Origin: Synchiropus splendidus
Taxonomy: Eukaryota; Chordata; Actinopteri; Syngnathiformes; Callionymidae
Reading direction: 5' to 3'
NCBI RefSeq assembly: GCF_027744825.2
Contig: NC_071342.1
Span: forward strand, 16,487,001 to 16,551,000
Length of the DNA stretch: 64,000 nt
The notes beneath the pieces were generated by a model. The model was not told the origin of the DNA. It ran no database searches and was given only the letters and a program-made list of their open reading frames with translations. This document shows positions 40,501-54,023 of the stretch, one piece after another (within the stretch, counting starts at the first letter, position 1; every line of letters begins with the position of its first letter). The position numbers and the translations under genes were made by a program.

Positions 40501-43500
40501 GTCTCCATGGATATCTGTGGAAAGAGCGTCTGGAATGTCTCTTTAGCTTCACTTTGGAAAGCTTTCATTTCTGCCACGACATTCTGAAAAGAGTGACACA
40601 GACGGTGATTAAATGCAAGTCCACTTAAACACAAATTCAGCTCTCTTACTTCTTCATTGGTCAGCTTTTCATTTGCTTCCTTCAGCTTGTCTTGGAGTTG
40701 TGTAACCAGACCATCCTTTTCACTTAAGCTATACAACAGAAGAGGAGAACCATGAATTTCACATCAGCCCTACAAGACTCTTCTTGACTGATATACTCCT
40801 TTCTAGTCTTAGCTTTCCACATCACTCCCAATGAAAACGTGAAAATCTACAACTCCGCCATGTGACAGGTCTCACATCTGTCCTATGCGGCCTTGCTTGT
40901 CAATCTTTCCCACCTGCTCTACACTGCCCGCACTCTCCTCTGCGCCTCTGGTGGAAAGCGAAGGTTATTCTATTCTATTTTCCTCTTTGAAGAGATATCT
41001 AAAATTATTTAATAGTTCATTTTTCACATCACTTCCACATAAGGTTTCATCACTTTGAAGAGAAATTCGTGGTCAATCCATGTGATGCGGATCGGTGATA
41101 GGCAGCAAAAATCCTGATCGGAACTTCACTAATGCACTAACAAACCTAGCAGCATCACAGATTGTAATTGTTGGAAATGATATGATGTAATCCTCTGAAA
41201 CCGAATTCATAACAGCTTAGAGGTGTTGATCTTATTCTATAAAGACTATGTACACAGTGAGTCCTGTAGTTTCTATTGACAATTGAAGTTGTCAAACTTG
41301 CTGCACTATTTGTTTTACCTTTTTTGTAGTTGTTCACGCTCTGCAGAGAAATCTGTCTGCTGGAAAAAAAATAAGCCAGAGAAGATGGAAATCAGGACCA
41401 GAAACAGACTGAGTTTCATTTAAAAATAAAAGGCCACTCACTGGTGCGCTCTTAAGTTGTGTCATTTCTTCTTTGACAACCTTGAGCTCGTCTTGAAGGG
41501 ATGCAACAAGGCTGGTATCATCGCTGCACAGGAAAGATTTTGGGGACAAGATGATTATAATACAATCACCTATATAACAATAGTATGTTGTCAAACCTCT
41601 TATTCTGTTGCTCGAGATCAGCAATTGTTCTTTCCTTTTGAACAGAAACAGAAGGACGAAACGTAAATACATATTTGAAAACAATCAAAAGTCTATCTCC
41701 TGAATATTAGCACATAACAATAAGGTGAGCAAAGGACTGATCTAGAGGATCAACACTTACTGAGGTTTCCTGTTTAATCTGGAGTTGCTTCAGATCCTGC
41801 TGGAGGGCGCTCAACTGGGCGTCCCTGTCCTGAATGCTGCAGGAGACAACAATTATAGGAGTAAAACAGTTGTAAAGATAATTTCAATGCAAATGAACAC
41901 TCACCCAAGCCTTAGTTTTTCAAGTTCTGCCACATTAGCCTTTGAAATGAGAGGAAAAAGACAAACATCTGAGTACGACTGCAGGGACGGGTTGGTCATT
42001 CCACCACAGGCAAACTGATAATTGTACCTGCGAGTCTTCCTGTTTGCTCTGATTAGCTTCCAGCAATGCGTTGATGGAGGCCATCTGCTGAACAAGTTGG
42101 CTTTTTTCTTCCTCTGCCCCCTTGAGCTGGGCGTTCAGAGCTTCCACCTGAGCAGAGCGCTCCTTTGCCTCAGCCTCCAGTTTTTCCACACACACCTGAT
42201 ATTCTGCAGGAGGAGAATCAAATGTCACTCCTTTTTTTTTGGGTCAATGTGGCATTGTCCACTGTGATTCTCAGACCTGAGAGGTGGCTGCTCTCTTGCT
42301 GGACGTTACTCAAGGCCTCCTGGAGGCCGCTGTTCTTGGTCTGTGTCGCTCGAAGCTCCTCACAAACCTCCTCCAGTTTTCTCTGTAAAGCCTTTTCACT
42401 GTCTGAATGGCTGGCCTGTTATGGTTAAACACAATTTCAATGTAACCCGAGTTAAAAGAAAAAAAAAAAAAAAGTAGTCATACACAGCCTAATATCCTGA
42501 TGCGTGACATAACAGCGAGTTTCCTTGAAACTGGTGGAGCAGGTTGATGATTAAACACTTGGAAGAAATGCTGACTCAGTAGCTCCACATATACAACTAT
42601 CCTTCCAACCATTAACAAACAAGCGCTTCATATTTCCAATAGAAAATTGGGCTTTGAATTTAACTGAGTTGTAAAAGGTGGATTTCTCTCGACAAGAAAG
42701 CACAGGGCAGGCGGAGAGAGGCGCACAGACACGTCCACATTCCAGCTGCTTCCCCCTGCAGCCTCATTCACCGAGTGGCACATTCCAAACCGCTAGCGGG
42801 CTCTGTGATTACAAGGTACTTGACCGTCCTCATAACATTATAGGGTTAGCAGATGGGTGGGAGATGTCGGGGGTTCTGTTTTTGTGAGGCCGTGTAAACG
42901 GCATGCTGATCGAAGAAACCACACACTAACAAAGAATCTTTTGCTCAAACAAGATGTTGCAGATGATGTCTAACCTGCTGGACGGAGAGCTGCTTCTCCA
43001 CAGCAGAGACTTTGGCCTCCAACTCCTTCCTCATGAGTTCATCCGCATGAAGACCTTCTGTTTTCTCTCCCAATTCTTTAGTGAGCTTTGCACATTCTTG
43101 ACGAAGCTTGGCCAACTCTGCGTTTTGTCTGTGAACAAGGAAGGCAAAACAGAATTTAGTCTAAATCCTGACACTCTTTTGGTCTTGAAAAGAGCCAGGT
43201 TTAATACAGTTCTCCATTCACTCAGCTTTCGCAGTGAACAAGCCATGACGTGTCGAGTTTTTTCCCCCCTCATCACCTAAGAGGGAGCAAATCAAAACGC
43301 ACTTCCATTTACAACTTGCTGAGGAGTACTTATGTCAAAACTCTGAATACTAGACAGAGAATCTAGCAACAAAACATCTATTTGTCCACTTAACAGACAC
43401 ACTCCTTGAAGACCCTTGCGACAAATGGGGAAAAAAAGAAAAACAACAACGCACGTCACTAGGTATAGAAGTGAGGAGAGGTAAGATTATATGTCATGAG

Positions 43501-46500
43501 CAAGCACTCACTTGCTCTCAGCCTGGCTGGTCGCTTGGTTCAGGGCATCACGGAGGATGGAGTTCTCCTGCTGCAGACGAGCCAGCTGCGCATTAGGGCC
43601 TTTCTCAAGCTGGTCCTGGAGGCTGTGGATCTAAAACAGACATGCGATCCTCATTTTAAGTCGGTAATATTGTGGGTAGTGGGATTGACAAACAATGTAA
43701 AGTAAATAAAATCTCATAAAAGACGGACCTTGGTGTTGAGACTCTGAGTTTGAGATACATGGTCCTGGTAGCTGGCCTGCATGCGAGCTTGCAGAGCAAT
43801 GATCTCTTGCTCTCGCTTGCTCAGTTGGGAACTGAGCCTTGTCTCCACACTGGCCACCTTGGACTTCTCTTTATTCAATTCCTGAGAAACACAGTGGAGT
43901 GGTCAAATACGTGGGAACAAAGTGAAAAGCACATTTGTAAATCTTTAAAATAATAATAATAAATAAATAAGAGTCCTCCGTGAGGTGCAAATCTATGATC
44001 AATGGGAAAAGGCTGTCACCATTATAGTGTTACTCTAAGAAGAATTTGTCAAAGAAACAATACAATAATAAAACAACAAAGAAACAACAAAAGACAATCT
44101 AAAGGGAAACTAAGACTTATCTTGCGAGCTCTACTGCCACCTAGCGGGCATGCAACGAAACCACACTTCTTCAATACACTCAAAGCACATCCATCCCCTC
44201 TCGTCCATTGAGTGGTATTATGAATTGCATTAATGTTGAAACGGTCCACTTCTTCTAAACTCAACAGGAAAACATGAGTTCGAATTCTTTAGTTTACATT
44301 AATACACCTTCTCACTCAGGCACTCGCTATTACTGAGTTTGTAATTTAGTTGCACTGTATTTATTTCCAGATTAAATAATACTGTTGAATTGTGTTTCGT
44401 TTTCCTTTTATTAAACAGCTAATGAACATTGTTTAGACAGCTTGAAATTATTTAAGATAATGATAAAATAAAGTTGAGATTCACCTTAGTGACTTCTCTC
44501 AGACGGTTCTTCGCTGCAGCAGCATCTTCTTGTTCAGCCGCCAGTTGTTTCTCCCTCTCTTCCAGCTGTTTCTTCAGCATAACCACAGGGTCGCCTTTCT
44601 GGGTGGCCTGAGAACGCGCAGAAAATAAGGGTGATTTTACTGGAGAAAAGGAGCACAGGCGTCTCCATTTTTATCATCACGTACCGTCTGCCACTGGCCC
44701 TGAATGATGCCGGACTTCTCAGAGAGGATCTCGATGAGCTTGTGAGCTTCTCCCTCACTGAACACCATGCTCCTGAGAGTGGACACCAGAGACTTGTAGG
44801 GCAAATAGAGCGGTGCTTCTGCTGAGTTCACAGACGGCACTACAAAAAGAGAAGACACATTCATTTCTTAAACTAAGACCAATGATGACATTAAATGGCG
44901 CATTGTGGCACCAGGCAGAGATAAGCCTTTCGCAGGCAGACTACACAATCTTCTTCACTCACTGCTGGCACACTGGGTGTCTTTGTTGGAGGAGAGAATA
45001 GGAAAGAAATGTTTGAACAAGCTGGCCACACAGAGTGTCACAGTAACCCAAGAGTACCAATCATGCCAGTCATGAACACTACCGACTGGGGGTTTGGCAA
45101 GAAGAACCTACCAATCTAGGTCAAGACCAAGTTGCTATGAAATCTGATGGGTAAAGAAACATCATTTAGAAGTTTATTCCAGAATTAGTAGATCTGAACA
45201 TCAGAGTTTGGCAATGAGCTATGTTAAGAGCAGTAATAAACTGAACTCAATCAAATTATGAGGACTCGTTTTTACATTTCATTTTGCTTTGAGGTAAAAT
45301 TTAAAAAGAGAAACACTGCACAAACTATCACATACTCACCGTTTTCTTTGTTCTTCTTGGATCCTTTCTTTTTAGGTTCTTGTGCTTTTGTTGCAAGGGG
45401 TGCATTTTGTTTAGCTCCCACCGGGGGCACTGCCATCACAGGGACATCTTTGGTGACAGATTCAAGGACCGGGGCAGACTTGGATTGAGCTGGTGCTGAC
45501 TTGGCTGGGGCAGCTGCAGACTTGGCCTGGACAGCAGACCCCTTCGCAGGAGCTGATTTAGCTGACTTTGTTGATGCAGGCGCAGCGGAAGGAGCCTGTT
45601 TAGTCAATGCAGGAGAGGAGGAAGGAGCCTGTTTGGTCGATGCAGGGGTGGAGGAAGGAGCCTGTTTGGTCGATGCAGGAGTGGAGGAAGGAGCCTGTTT
45701 GGCCGAAGCAGGAGCCTGTTTGGTCGATGCGGAGGAAGGAGCCTGTTTTTCGGGAGCTACTGAAGCAGTTTGTTTCGCTGATGCAGGAGCAGGGGCTGTA
45801 ACCTGTTTGGTTGAAGCAGCCTTTTTGGGTGATGCAGGGGAAGATTTGGTCGGGGCAGGTGCAGGTTTGGCAGTTGCTGGAGCAGGTTTGGAAGGGGCTG
45901 GGTCAGATTTAGCAGGGCCAGATTTGGTTGGTTTGGTTGAAGCAGGGGCAGATTTTGTTGGAGGATCAGTCGACTTCGCTGCAGCAGGAGTAGGTTTAGC
46001 TGGTGCAGGGAGCGTCTTGGTTACAGTTGGGGCAGCTTTGCATTGAGCAGGTGCAGAAATAGGGGCAACTGCTTTTGTTGGGATATTAGTTTTTGCAGGG
46101 GCTGGAGCTGTAGAAGACTTGGCTGGTGCAGGGGCTGCAATCACCGCTGGCTCTACTTTAGCAGTCTTCTTCTTCTTCTTCTTTTCCTTAGGCGAAGGGG
46201 AAGGTGAGGGATCAGCAAGTGGAGGACTTGGCGGTGCTGCCTGTTGGGTTTCGGCTTGAGTTGCGGTAGGCTTAACCTCAACAACAGGGGCAGATTCAAT
46301 AGCAGGCGCGGTGGTAGGGGCAACAGCAGGCTCGATAACTTCATTGGCATCAGCAGTCATCTCACTGCTTTCCGATTCTGGGATCTTTCCATTCGGTTTG
46401 TCTTCTTTTTTCTTTCCGCGGCTCTTCTTCTCAGATACCTTTTCCTTCTTCTTTTTCTCGGCTCGAGCAGTCTGAATCCTGCCCATCTCCATTCGCTGCT

Positions 46501-46630
46501 TTGCTAGGGCCTCCTCATAAGAAGTCTCCTTCATGGAGAGAGTTGAAACCAGGGCAATCCCCACAGCAGAGATCACCATGAAGCCACCAAACACCATTAT
46601 CCCAAGAGTCTGAGGGTCGTAGATATCCAT
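37581..46630 (-). CDS. rrbp1: ribosome-binding protein 1 (p180)
   Basis: Complement exons: 37581-37619, 37698-37841, 38374-38472, 38550-38633, 38978-39055, 39190-39273, 39529-39609, 39679-39729, 40000-40092, 40172-40261, 40333-40416, 40494-40583, 40650-40728, 41319-41359, 41442-41523, 41597-41634, 41761-41836, 41905-41939, 42028-42203, 42277-42415, 42975-43128, 43512-43630, 43729-43881, 44485-44607, 44685-44839, 45340-46630. They total 3678 bases and 1225 residues. This is a rough-ER membrane protein that binds ribosomes and microtubules. The N-terminus MDIYDPQTLGIMVFGGFMVI holds the single membrane anchor (about 7-29), then SMKETSYEEALAKQRMEM and a Lys-rich segment. Residues ~130-400 are an Ala/Pro/Lys/Ser-rich repeat region. 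The motif DVPVMAVPPVGAK follows, then a coiled coil (about 460-1190) and the end KEGTSV. The start was chosen by match to family; a longer upstream frame crosses a splice acceptor. Confidence 0.95.
37930..38225 (-). repeat. L2-type LINE tail or derived SINE in rrbp1 intron
   Basis: Shows the standard order of motifs in fish L2/SINE tails: CATGTCTTTGGGCTGTGGGA, GGAAACCAGAGTACCAAGAG, AGAACAAGCAAACTCCATCC, GGAACCCTGAACCTTG, and a closing GTGCTAACCATTGTGCCAAC. It lies between coding exons of rrbp1 and is not exonic. Confidence 0.85.
45591..45752 (-). repeat. rrbp1: 33-bp coding tandem repeat in rrbp1
   Basis: Units of 33, 33, 33, 21 and 27 bases, each starting GGAGCCTGTTT on the plus strand, begin at 45591, 45624, 45657, 45690 and 45711, with a partial unit after 45738. 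On the coding strand they encode 11-residue blocks of the form SSTPASTKQAP and shortened variants. They stay in frame and extend a longer, more degenerate A/P/K/S repeat on both sides. Confidence 0.9.
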
Positions 46631-46644
46631 CGTAGAAGTAGATA

Positions 46645-48693
46645 CTAGAAGAGAATGGAACAAATGCATCATCAGAAGTGAATAAAACTGCCTTGACTCT
46701 CGTACTTATCATAACATTCATATTTGAATTAGTGAGCATAAGATTTCAAGGGTCAATATAATTCTTATTCAATATCTCAGTCAATATAATTCTCTCTCTT
46801 ATAATACTCTTCGATAGTCACGCTATGTCTTTGAATGGATTTGTTTTTATAAAAGAAATATTGCTCTTATAAATACCAATTATGACTGCAATCTTTAAAA
46901 TAGATGGTATTAGGAAAGGCAACAAGAAGGTACCAATATCAGCCTGAGGGTGTCGCTGTTTTCATCGAATGCAAACGGAACAGTTAATGTCACATACAAC
47001 ATGAAATTGTACGTCTTGGATTCATGAAAAAAAAAATCATTCAACCGTCATACTAAATAGTTTCCATAAAATATAAAATTGATAAATATAACTAATGAAC
47101 AATCGAGGTTGATTTCACTGGTGCAGTGCAGATGCGAAGCAAAGCGTGCAAATGGGATTAAATGTTGATCAGCTAAAATACACAGTAAAAAATCCAAGGA
47201 GTTCAGTTTGAATAACTCACCACAAGCCATATTATTTAGACACTAGTCAGGTCGCACTTCATGTAAAGAACAAGAAGCAGTACACCATGTTTGTGCACTA
47301 CTTTAACACAATAATACACTTACTGCATTAAACACATGTTCAAGATTGAATTCTAGTAGTTAATAATACAGTTCAAGTTAAATTTGAATTTGCTATGATT
47401 GTTTGAGTATTGTTTTATTTTGCATTATCAGCCTGTTAGTTATTTTCAAATAATTTGTGTGACTCAAGAGAAATAAACAAAACATTTAAAAATCGGAACG
47501 TTAAAATTATCTGCGAAATAAGGCAGGTCAAAAGTGGTCTAAATTTACACCTCTTATTGTTCATTTCCTGCTCAGTGAAATCCATCACCTGAAGGACCAT
47601 ACAAGACATGTAGCTGGAGGGCATGGAATGCAGACTGATGGGAGGAAATGTGATTTAACATATCTGTTCGTTGCAGACATGAAGAAGAATACTTTTCTAT
47701 TAAAAAAAAAAAGGGGGGGAGATTTAATGTTTCAGTCAACATGATTAATACAAATAATAATAATAAATAAATAAATAAATAAAAAGCCACAGAGCAGAAT
47801 TGGTTGCAGTTGAGACAGAGTCCAGAGTCCCAGATTTCTGCAACGTCTGAGAGGTGGAAGTGAAGCCAGGATTTTTTTTTCCTGCCTAATAACCTGTGAT
47901 GTCACACGTCACTGCATCTCCACGAAGGGGAAAAACTTTTTTTTTAAGTGGCCTGAAGAACTGCAGGAATGACTTTTTACGGGCGAAAGTAATCTCATAA
48001 ATGTTATAACGTTGGCTCGACTTAACGACGGTTTCTTCTGAAGCAAAGTATTTCGTGTATTGTATCAAGAGAACAGTATGTTTCATTAAATGTTGGGGGC
48101 ATTCTTGAGGTGACGTTGGCTATAACGGTTCTGTCCAGAGCTTTTCTTCTCCACGTCATGCGAAGAACACGTACACGTATACGATAGACTTTGTCGAGCC
48201 GTGATTATGTAAACAGAACTTTAGTCGATCCGCTGATAAAAAAAAAGGCTTTCTTGTTACAGCACAGGATCAAATAAATTACCTTTTTTTTCCCACTCAA
48301 CGACCAAAGTTTCTTGTCAACTGTCAACTGAGAAGCAGCCGGAGAGCAAAAGTATATGTGTAAAACGTCGGGGGAAATACACCAAACGCCATTAAAAAGA
48401 ACTTTAACCAGCAATGTAAGTAGCAATTGAATATTATTAGTAAAGAGTTAGCATTGAGGCTAACCTTTTGAATCAATGGACTTGTCCAGCGGTGTTAACT
48501 TTACATTGTGGTGAAAAAATGTCGAGAGAAAAGCCATTTAAATCACTGCAGTTCAGTGCTTAAAACGATTGTGGAAAGTTTAAATCGCCTTCGACAGCAC
48601 AATTGTTCAACTATGAAGTCAGCGGCAGATGGTTTTTCGAGCTAGCTATCGCTGCCTCTATTAATGATATTAAAAACCATTTCCCACACTTAC
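46645..48693 (-). other. rrbp1: rrbp1 5'UTR intron
   Basis: The acceptor TTCTCTTCTAG lies 14 bases before the rrbp1 ATG, and a donor CGAC|GTAAGTG lies at 48694/48693 on the minus strand. The ~2 kb between contains an (AAAT)n-type tract at 47752-47785 and otherwise AT-rich sequence without genes. Confidence 0.6.
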
Positions 48694-48860
48694 GTCGCCG
48701 GTGGTGAAGGAGCGTCGGCTGGGATCAAGAGGACCGGAGAGAGGGAAGAGAGACGATGAAATGAGTTCGGGGTGAAGCCACCTAATTGTGTCCTGCTAAC
48801 TTGCTTTTCCCCCCTCACTCCGCTGGAGAATCTGGTCTGCTCCTGTGAAGTCGTGGCACT
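48694..48860 (-). other. rrbp1: rrbp1 noncoding first exon (5' end uncertain)
   Basis: GC-richer, purine-rich block ending at the good donor CGAC|GTAAGTG. The transcription start is inferred from the nearby promoter motifs, not seen. Confidence 0.5.
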
Positions 48861-48917
48861 TCGAGCTGGCTAGACGAGCTGGCCCTCTGCCCCAGATAGC
48901 TAGCGTTCACCTACACG

Positions 48918-48974
48918 CCTTTTGATTGGTCGAAACCAGCACATACCGGAAAAGGGCATGTCGGGAAACGTAGT
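48918..48974 (-). promoter_or_regulatory. rrbp1: rrbp1 promoter: inverted CCAAT box and ZNF143-type motif
   Basis: The plus strand reads TTGATTGGTCG (an inverted CCAAT box, about 48921-48931) and then GCATGTCGGGAAACGTAGT (48956-48974). Its reverse complement, ACTACGTTTCCCGACATGC, fits the ZNF143/Staf consensus ACTACAAYTCCCAGNATGC well. This placement just upstream of a first exon is typical for that factor. Confidence 0.55.
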
Positions 48975-51900
48975 CTTGTATCCGTAGGTTATGAAAAAGG
49001 CTTCAGTATATTGCACGGACAAAGATGCCTTGTATGCAATGGAAAGGAGTGTATTAATGATGCGCCTATATATTAGGGGTCATATCTGTCAAGATTAATG
49101 CGCAACAGTGATTTTTCAAATCAAAGGACTGAGCAGAAACAGTCCGCTATTTAACAAAAGTAAGACTTGTCTAGATTCATTTCACTGTAACACATTTCAT
49201 CTTAAAATATAACCATCCGACAACTTCTTTTGAATTTAATGAAAAAAAATATTGTTCACATTGAATTCTTCAACCAAGTCAGCAGTCACGTTGAGATATA
49301 TTTGCAAATAAATGAAGCAACACAATCACAGTTGTCACATGTTTTGCTCAGGTTCCCACCAAGTGCAGCACGCCATGTTTGACTTGACACGATCGTCTTC
49401 GCATCCCGTCAAACGTACAGTTCCCTACCCTGTAACAGGTTCTTTAATATTTACTCAGAGAAACTTGAATGACCTTTCAGTTCCATCAGGTTTCTGGAAC
49501 ACGCCCTGCTTTATTTAAAAATGATTCCTGTACAAACTATTTGTTCCAGTGAAAAGGGCAAAGCCAAGTGATTGTGTTAGGACTTGACAGCTTAATGCCG
49601 GTCAAGTTTAGTGACTTGATTCAGAGCAGTGACTGTGGAAGTGAAAGTCACCTTTCTGGGTGCTGGAACAAACACATTGCCTTGAGAGTCTTGCAGCTGG
49701 ACTATCAGCCATCGCAATGTTTAGCTAGAAGGCAGGAAACGCCGACTGATGAGGGTCATGCTGTTATAAAACACAATCCTTCCCTGCCAACTACAACCGG
49801 CCTAATACTAGTAATGCTTGAGTGAACATCATGCTATGCTGGTTAATGTTTCAGTTATTGCAGGATGACCAAGGAACATCAAAGATAAAGGCATTAAACG
49901 TTTCGATTTGGTAATAAGCTGTTGATACATTTTGAAAAACAAAATTCATTAAATAAATGTAATATGAGTGAATACATTTTAAAAGCTCAAATGCATTATT
50001 TTTGTTATTTTCTTATGTGTGTTTAATGTTAACAACTTTGTTCGCAGACTAATTTTCTAGCTAGTGACATCTAAAGAGACATTATGCTAGTACTCTTACG
50101 GTCTTGGAACGTCTGATCACAATTGAAATATATTTGTATCAATGAAAATGTAATAGGGCTACTACATCACTGACTACTGAAAATGTAACTGCAATGTTTA
50201 GCATAAATATATTTTATGTATTATACAACAGTTAAAACATCACTTGTTACCAAGCATTTCAAATATTGTACTATTTTTATTTAAAATATCCCACTGGTTG
50301 AAATTAACTTATCTTCTCAACTGTGTGTTGTAGAGGACAGTGAACAATAAATACATACATAAATAAAAAAATAAAAAATTTTCAAGTTTTTTTCAAGTGA
50401 TAAATGCAATAACAGCAAGAAAACAAATACACAATAGCAGTAATATGCATAAAAAATACAAGTGCCAAACAAACCCCTAAAGACAGGGATTGAATAAAAA
50501 TAATTAAACCCCATTCTACACCCACAAACAAATATACATATAAATACATGAACATACAAATATGTTTAATACACTGCAATCCCAACCCAAATCTCGTATT
50601 TCAGAAGACAGTATCCGCTTGAGGTGATTTCCACTATTGAAGAATGCAACATCTGGCAAGCAAGATATGGACATAGTTTCAGCTGAAACCCGAGCATAGT
50701 GGATGTTGCTGAAAAGTGTGTAGAACAGTGGAATATTTGGGCTAAAGTAAAAGTACTTTCAGTGAAACCAGCTTGAGCTTGAGTTCTTTTTTGGTCCAAT
50801 CAGGGACCACTTCCTGGTTCTTCATTATGGTCCAGCACTCCCCCTGACTCCACTTGACTCCATGAGTGAGCGCTGAAGAACGACACGGAGCAGTGACTGT
50901 CAGAGGAGGACGACATGCCCTTTTGCATAAACCACACAAGATTGTGGATTTGCTTTGAACCGATGTGTCAGGAAATCCCTTAAAGAAATGAGTGTTCGGA
51001 CAACCACCACCTGTTTTTCATATGCAAAAAAAGAAAAATTCAAATTTCCCAAACTTTGGCTTTGGTGCAGGTCATAAAATTCTTTTCAGAACACCCATGG
51101 AGATGCATGGAATAAGTCCATGTTTGCTTAAAACGCTCTTGCAAAACTGTTTGCTCTGATGAAGTGTTACATTCCGATTGGCGAGAGCATTTGGCTGCAT
51201 CCAATCACACGTCAGCCTAAAACTACAGGTCAGTGTGACTGCTGATGTCAATATTGACGGATCCCTTCAGTATCACTCCCTGCAGAGATCAATAAGACCG
51301 GCAGTGTTAAACCAGGACTGCTCAATCACAAAAATAGTCATGCCGGATCTAGAGGAACTGAAGGAGCATGATGTTTTCACAGCGAGGGTATTTTACCCTT
51401 ATAAATGGGTTGCTGATCTAGAGAGGGGTTGAGATCAATACCGTGACACGTCTGAGCACGAGTGCACAAAACCACCACATTTTTACAGTGTTGTGTTGCA
51501 GCAATGATGAAACCAGTGAGCTATGTGACGTGCACTGGCATATAATCCTCAATTGATTCAGTCAGGCTCTGATACACTAATATCACATCTGTTTAACTCA
51601 TTTTTTCAGCCGTTCTACCCTGGCTGCACTCTCTTCATTGCCTCCACTGAAGCTGGCATTGAGCAGTTTTCACTTGTGCATCCATCCTCCTGCCTCTCTC
51701 ATTGACACACATGTCATTTCCCTTTCAAACACACACTGAACAAAGCAAAATATCTCACCGCTGAACGCACCAAGTTAATGCATTTAACATGGCTTGACTT
51801 GCATTTATATGGGAGTCAAAACCATAAAGGACTTCAGGTGGTGTGTACAGTTAAGTATATTTGTTTGGGCTGTTGCTAAGTAATGTTAAAAACAGGAAAC

Positions 51901-54023
51901 TATGTTGACGGTGATTCCCTCAAGTACTCTGGTATTTCCGCTAGGATTACTTAATCCAGCAGACGGGCTGAAGTCCCTCTCCCAGGATCCACTGGGGTCA
52001 ATAGAGTCAACAGAAACACGAACGCAGCTGGTCAGCGCGCGCGCTTGGGTGGCACAGCGATGAGGAGATCAATACCGCCATCTAAAGGTGAAAGGGGGTT
52101 CTTCACCTTTACTTGGTTTCTGGCCGAACACGCCTTCATTCTTTGGATGCGACTTCACTGACAGCTGTTCCGTTTCCAGGAGGTTGGTGCTACTGCGTCA
52201 CCGAAACTCTTTCTCTCATTTTGAAATGACGTGAGGCCATTCGGTTGTTGCCAATAAATGAAAAACAATAGTAGAAGGTTTTTTTTTTCTTTCAAGTTAA
52301 GCAAGAATTCGAGTGCTTAAAGGACACGTTTACCTGAATTGAAAAGGTGCATTCACCGTCGTTGAATGACACGCACAGAATCGGACCTTTTTTATTGATT
52401 AAAGTTCTAAAAACTTGAATATTCGCGTTTGTTTTATTTTCTGACTTCTAATATGCCATTCAACCCTCAATATCAGTTTGTTACTCTCTGGAACCAGTTC
52501 TTTGGAACAGCGATGCAAAAAGCAAAAACAAACTACTCTGATGTTGCAGAATATGTTTCCACGGAATTTGTTTCACAGCAACGAATTATAAAATAAAGAC
52601 AAAAAAAAGATTTGGAAATGAAAAGCAATGCATACACAAGCCACATGGAGGTGCTAGTGCTGCGTTTATCCAAACGACAGACGAACAGACTAGGGATATT
52701 ACGATTTATTCAATGGCATAGAAATGTATAAAATGCTCATGTTCTTTTTAGAAAAGCATCACATACAGAACATTCAACACTGCTGGAATCCATGACAAAA
52801 TACATTCATAAAAAAAAAAAAAACAAAAACGACATACCACCGAGCCAAATCCTGATTGTGCACTTTTAAGGTGGGGGTTAAACTTTAATGTTTATACAAC
52901 ATAGGACTTATATAACGACTCAAGGAAAAGGTAATTTTATATGTAGGTTATAATTCAGGTAATGGATAGAAAAATCAACCATATGGGGAACAGATTAATA
53001 TTGCGAAGGGAAAGTGTCAAAATATGCAAGAGAGTTAATGAAAATTAAAAGAAGTCATGGATTGGAAAACAAGTGACTAATGATGGAAAAATGAAGATAT
53101 TGCTTTAACATTATTTCACATCTTATAAGGGACCTAGTATTGCTTTTCATAATGTTGGCAATTGAATTAACTGAGTAGTATAATGTATCAACACGGTAAT
53201 ATTATGGCGTATGCTTTCTAATGGCCCTCTCAAAAGGTGAAGTCCATTTTTGCAATTTATCAAATAATTCAAGTGTCTTTTGGTCTCACCTACTTATGCA
53301 AACTCTGATTATGCAATATTTCTCAGTTTTAGAATAGCAGTAACCAACCAAGTCTGTGAAAATGGAATACATGGGATCACAAATGACTGCATGAAAAGCA
53401 TCTTGATATTTTAATGTCGAAGCTGTCAGTGAAGATGGTGAAACTGTGTGAGCTTTTGCACCCAGTTTCTATCTTAATGTGCTCATATAAGTTCATTCGT
53501 GATAAGGAAATAGGCAGGAGTCACTGGCAGTTGTGAATCACCAACCAATATAAATGGACTTTGCAATGTGAAAGGTGAAAGGTAATGGTCATATTGCAAA
53601 AAAAGACAATCTATTTCTGACAATGAGATATTAAACAGTGTGAGATGAGACGAAAATAAAAAATGTGAACACTCAGAGAAAAATTATTTATGGACTGAGA
53701 TATTTGAGAGGAACGTAACACCAGACATTTGCAGAAATATGCAAGCTAAAATGGTCATAGCAACACAATATTCAAAGTGGGAAAACTTTAAAGTTGGAAA
53801 AGGTCTTAGATTTTAAACATGTGACCTTTCAATGACAAAGCTAGGACAATGCAGACCAGAGAAAGACACAGTGTAAACATGAAGACACTTTGCTTACGAG
53901 ACAGCTGGTATATCAGAACCTCAGGTTGGAGCCGACACGGAGTTGAACTAGTGTCCATGCCAGGACTTCCTTTGCAGTGACGGGTCACTTAGTGCTGGTC
54001 ATATGAGGGTACTTGAAAACAGG
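48975..54023. other. gene-poor spacer between rrbp1 and snx5
   Basis: About 5 kb of AT-rich sequence. No BAF-like (BANF2) frame, which sits here in human, was found. Short frames (49312-49825, 50317-50939, 51178-51432) have no family resemblance or splice support. TTTATT at 52705-52710 could be a distal minus-strand polyadenylation signal for snx5, implying a 1.3-kb 3'UTR. Confidence 0.4.

Noticed and set aside
45340..46672. Upstream Met giving rrbp1 a 14-residue N-terminal extension
   Set aside because: The extension crosses the TTCTCTTCTAG acceptor, and family members begin MDIYD.
48975..54023. Searched for a BANF2-like gene, expected from human synteny between RRBP1 and SNX5
   Set aside because: No BAF-like frame was found on either strand; absent here or too divergent to recognise.
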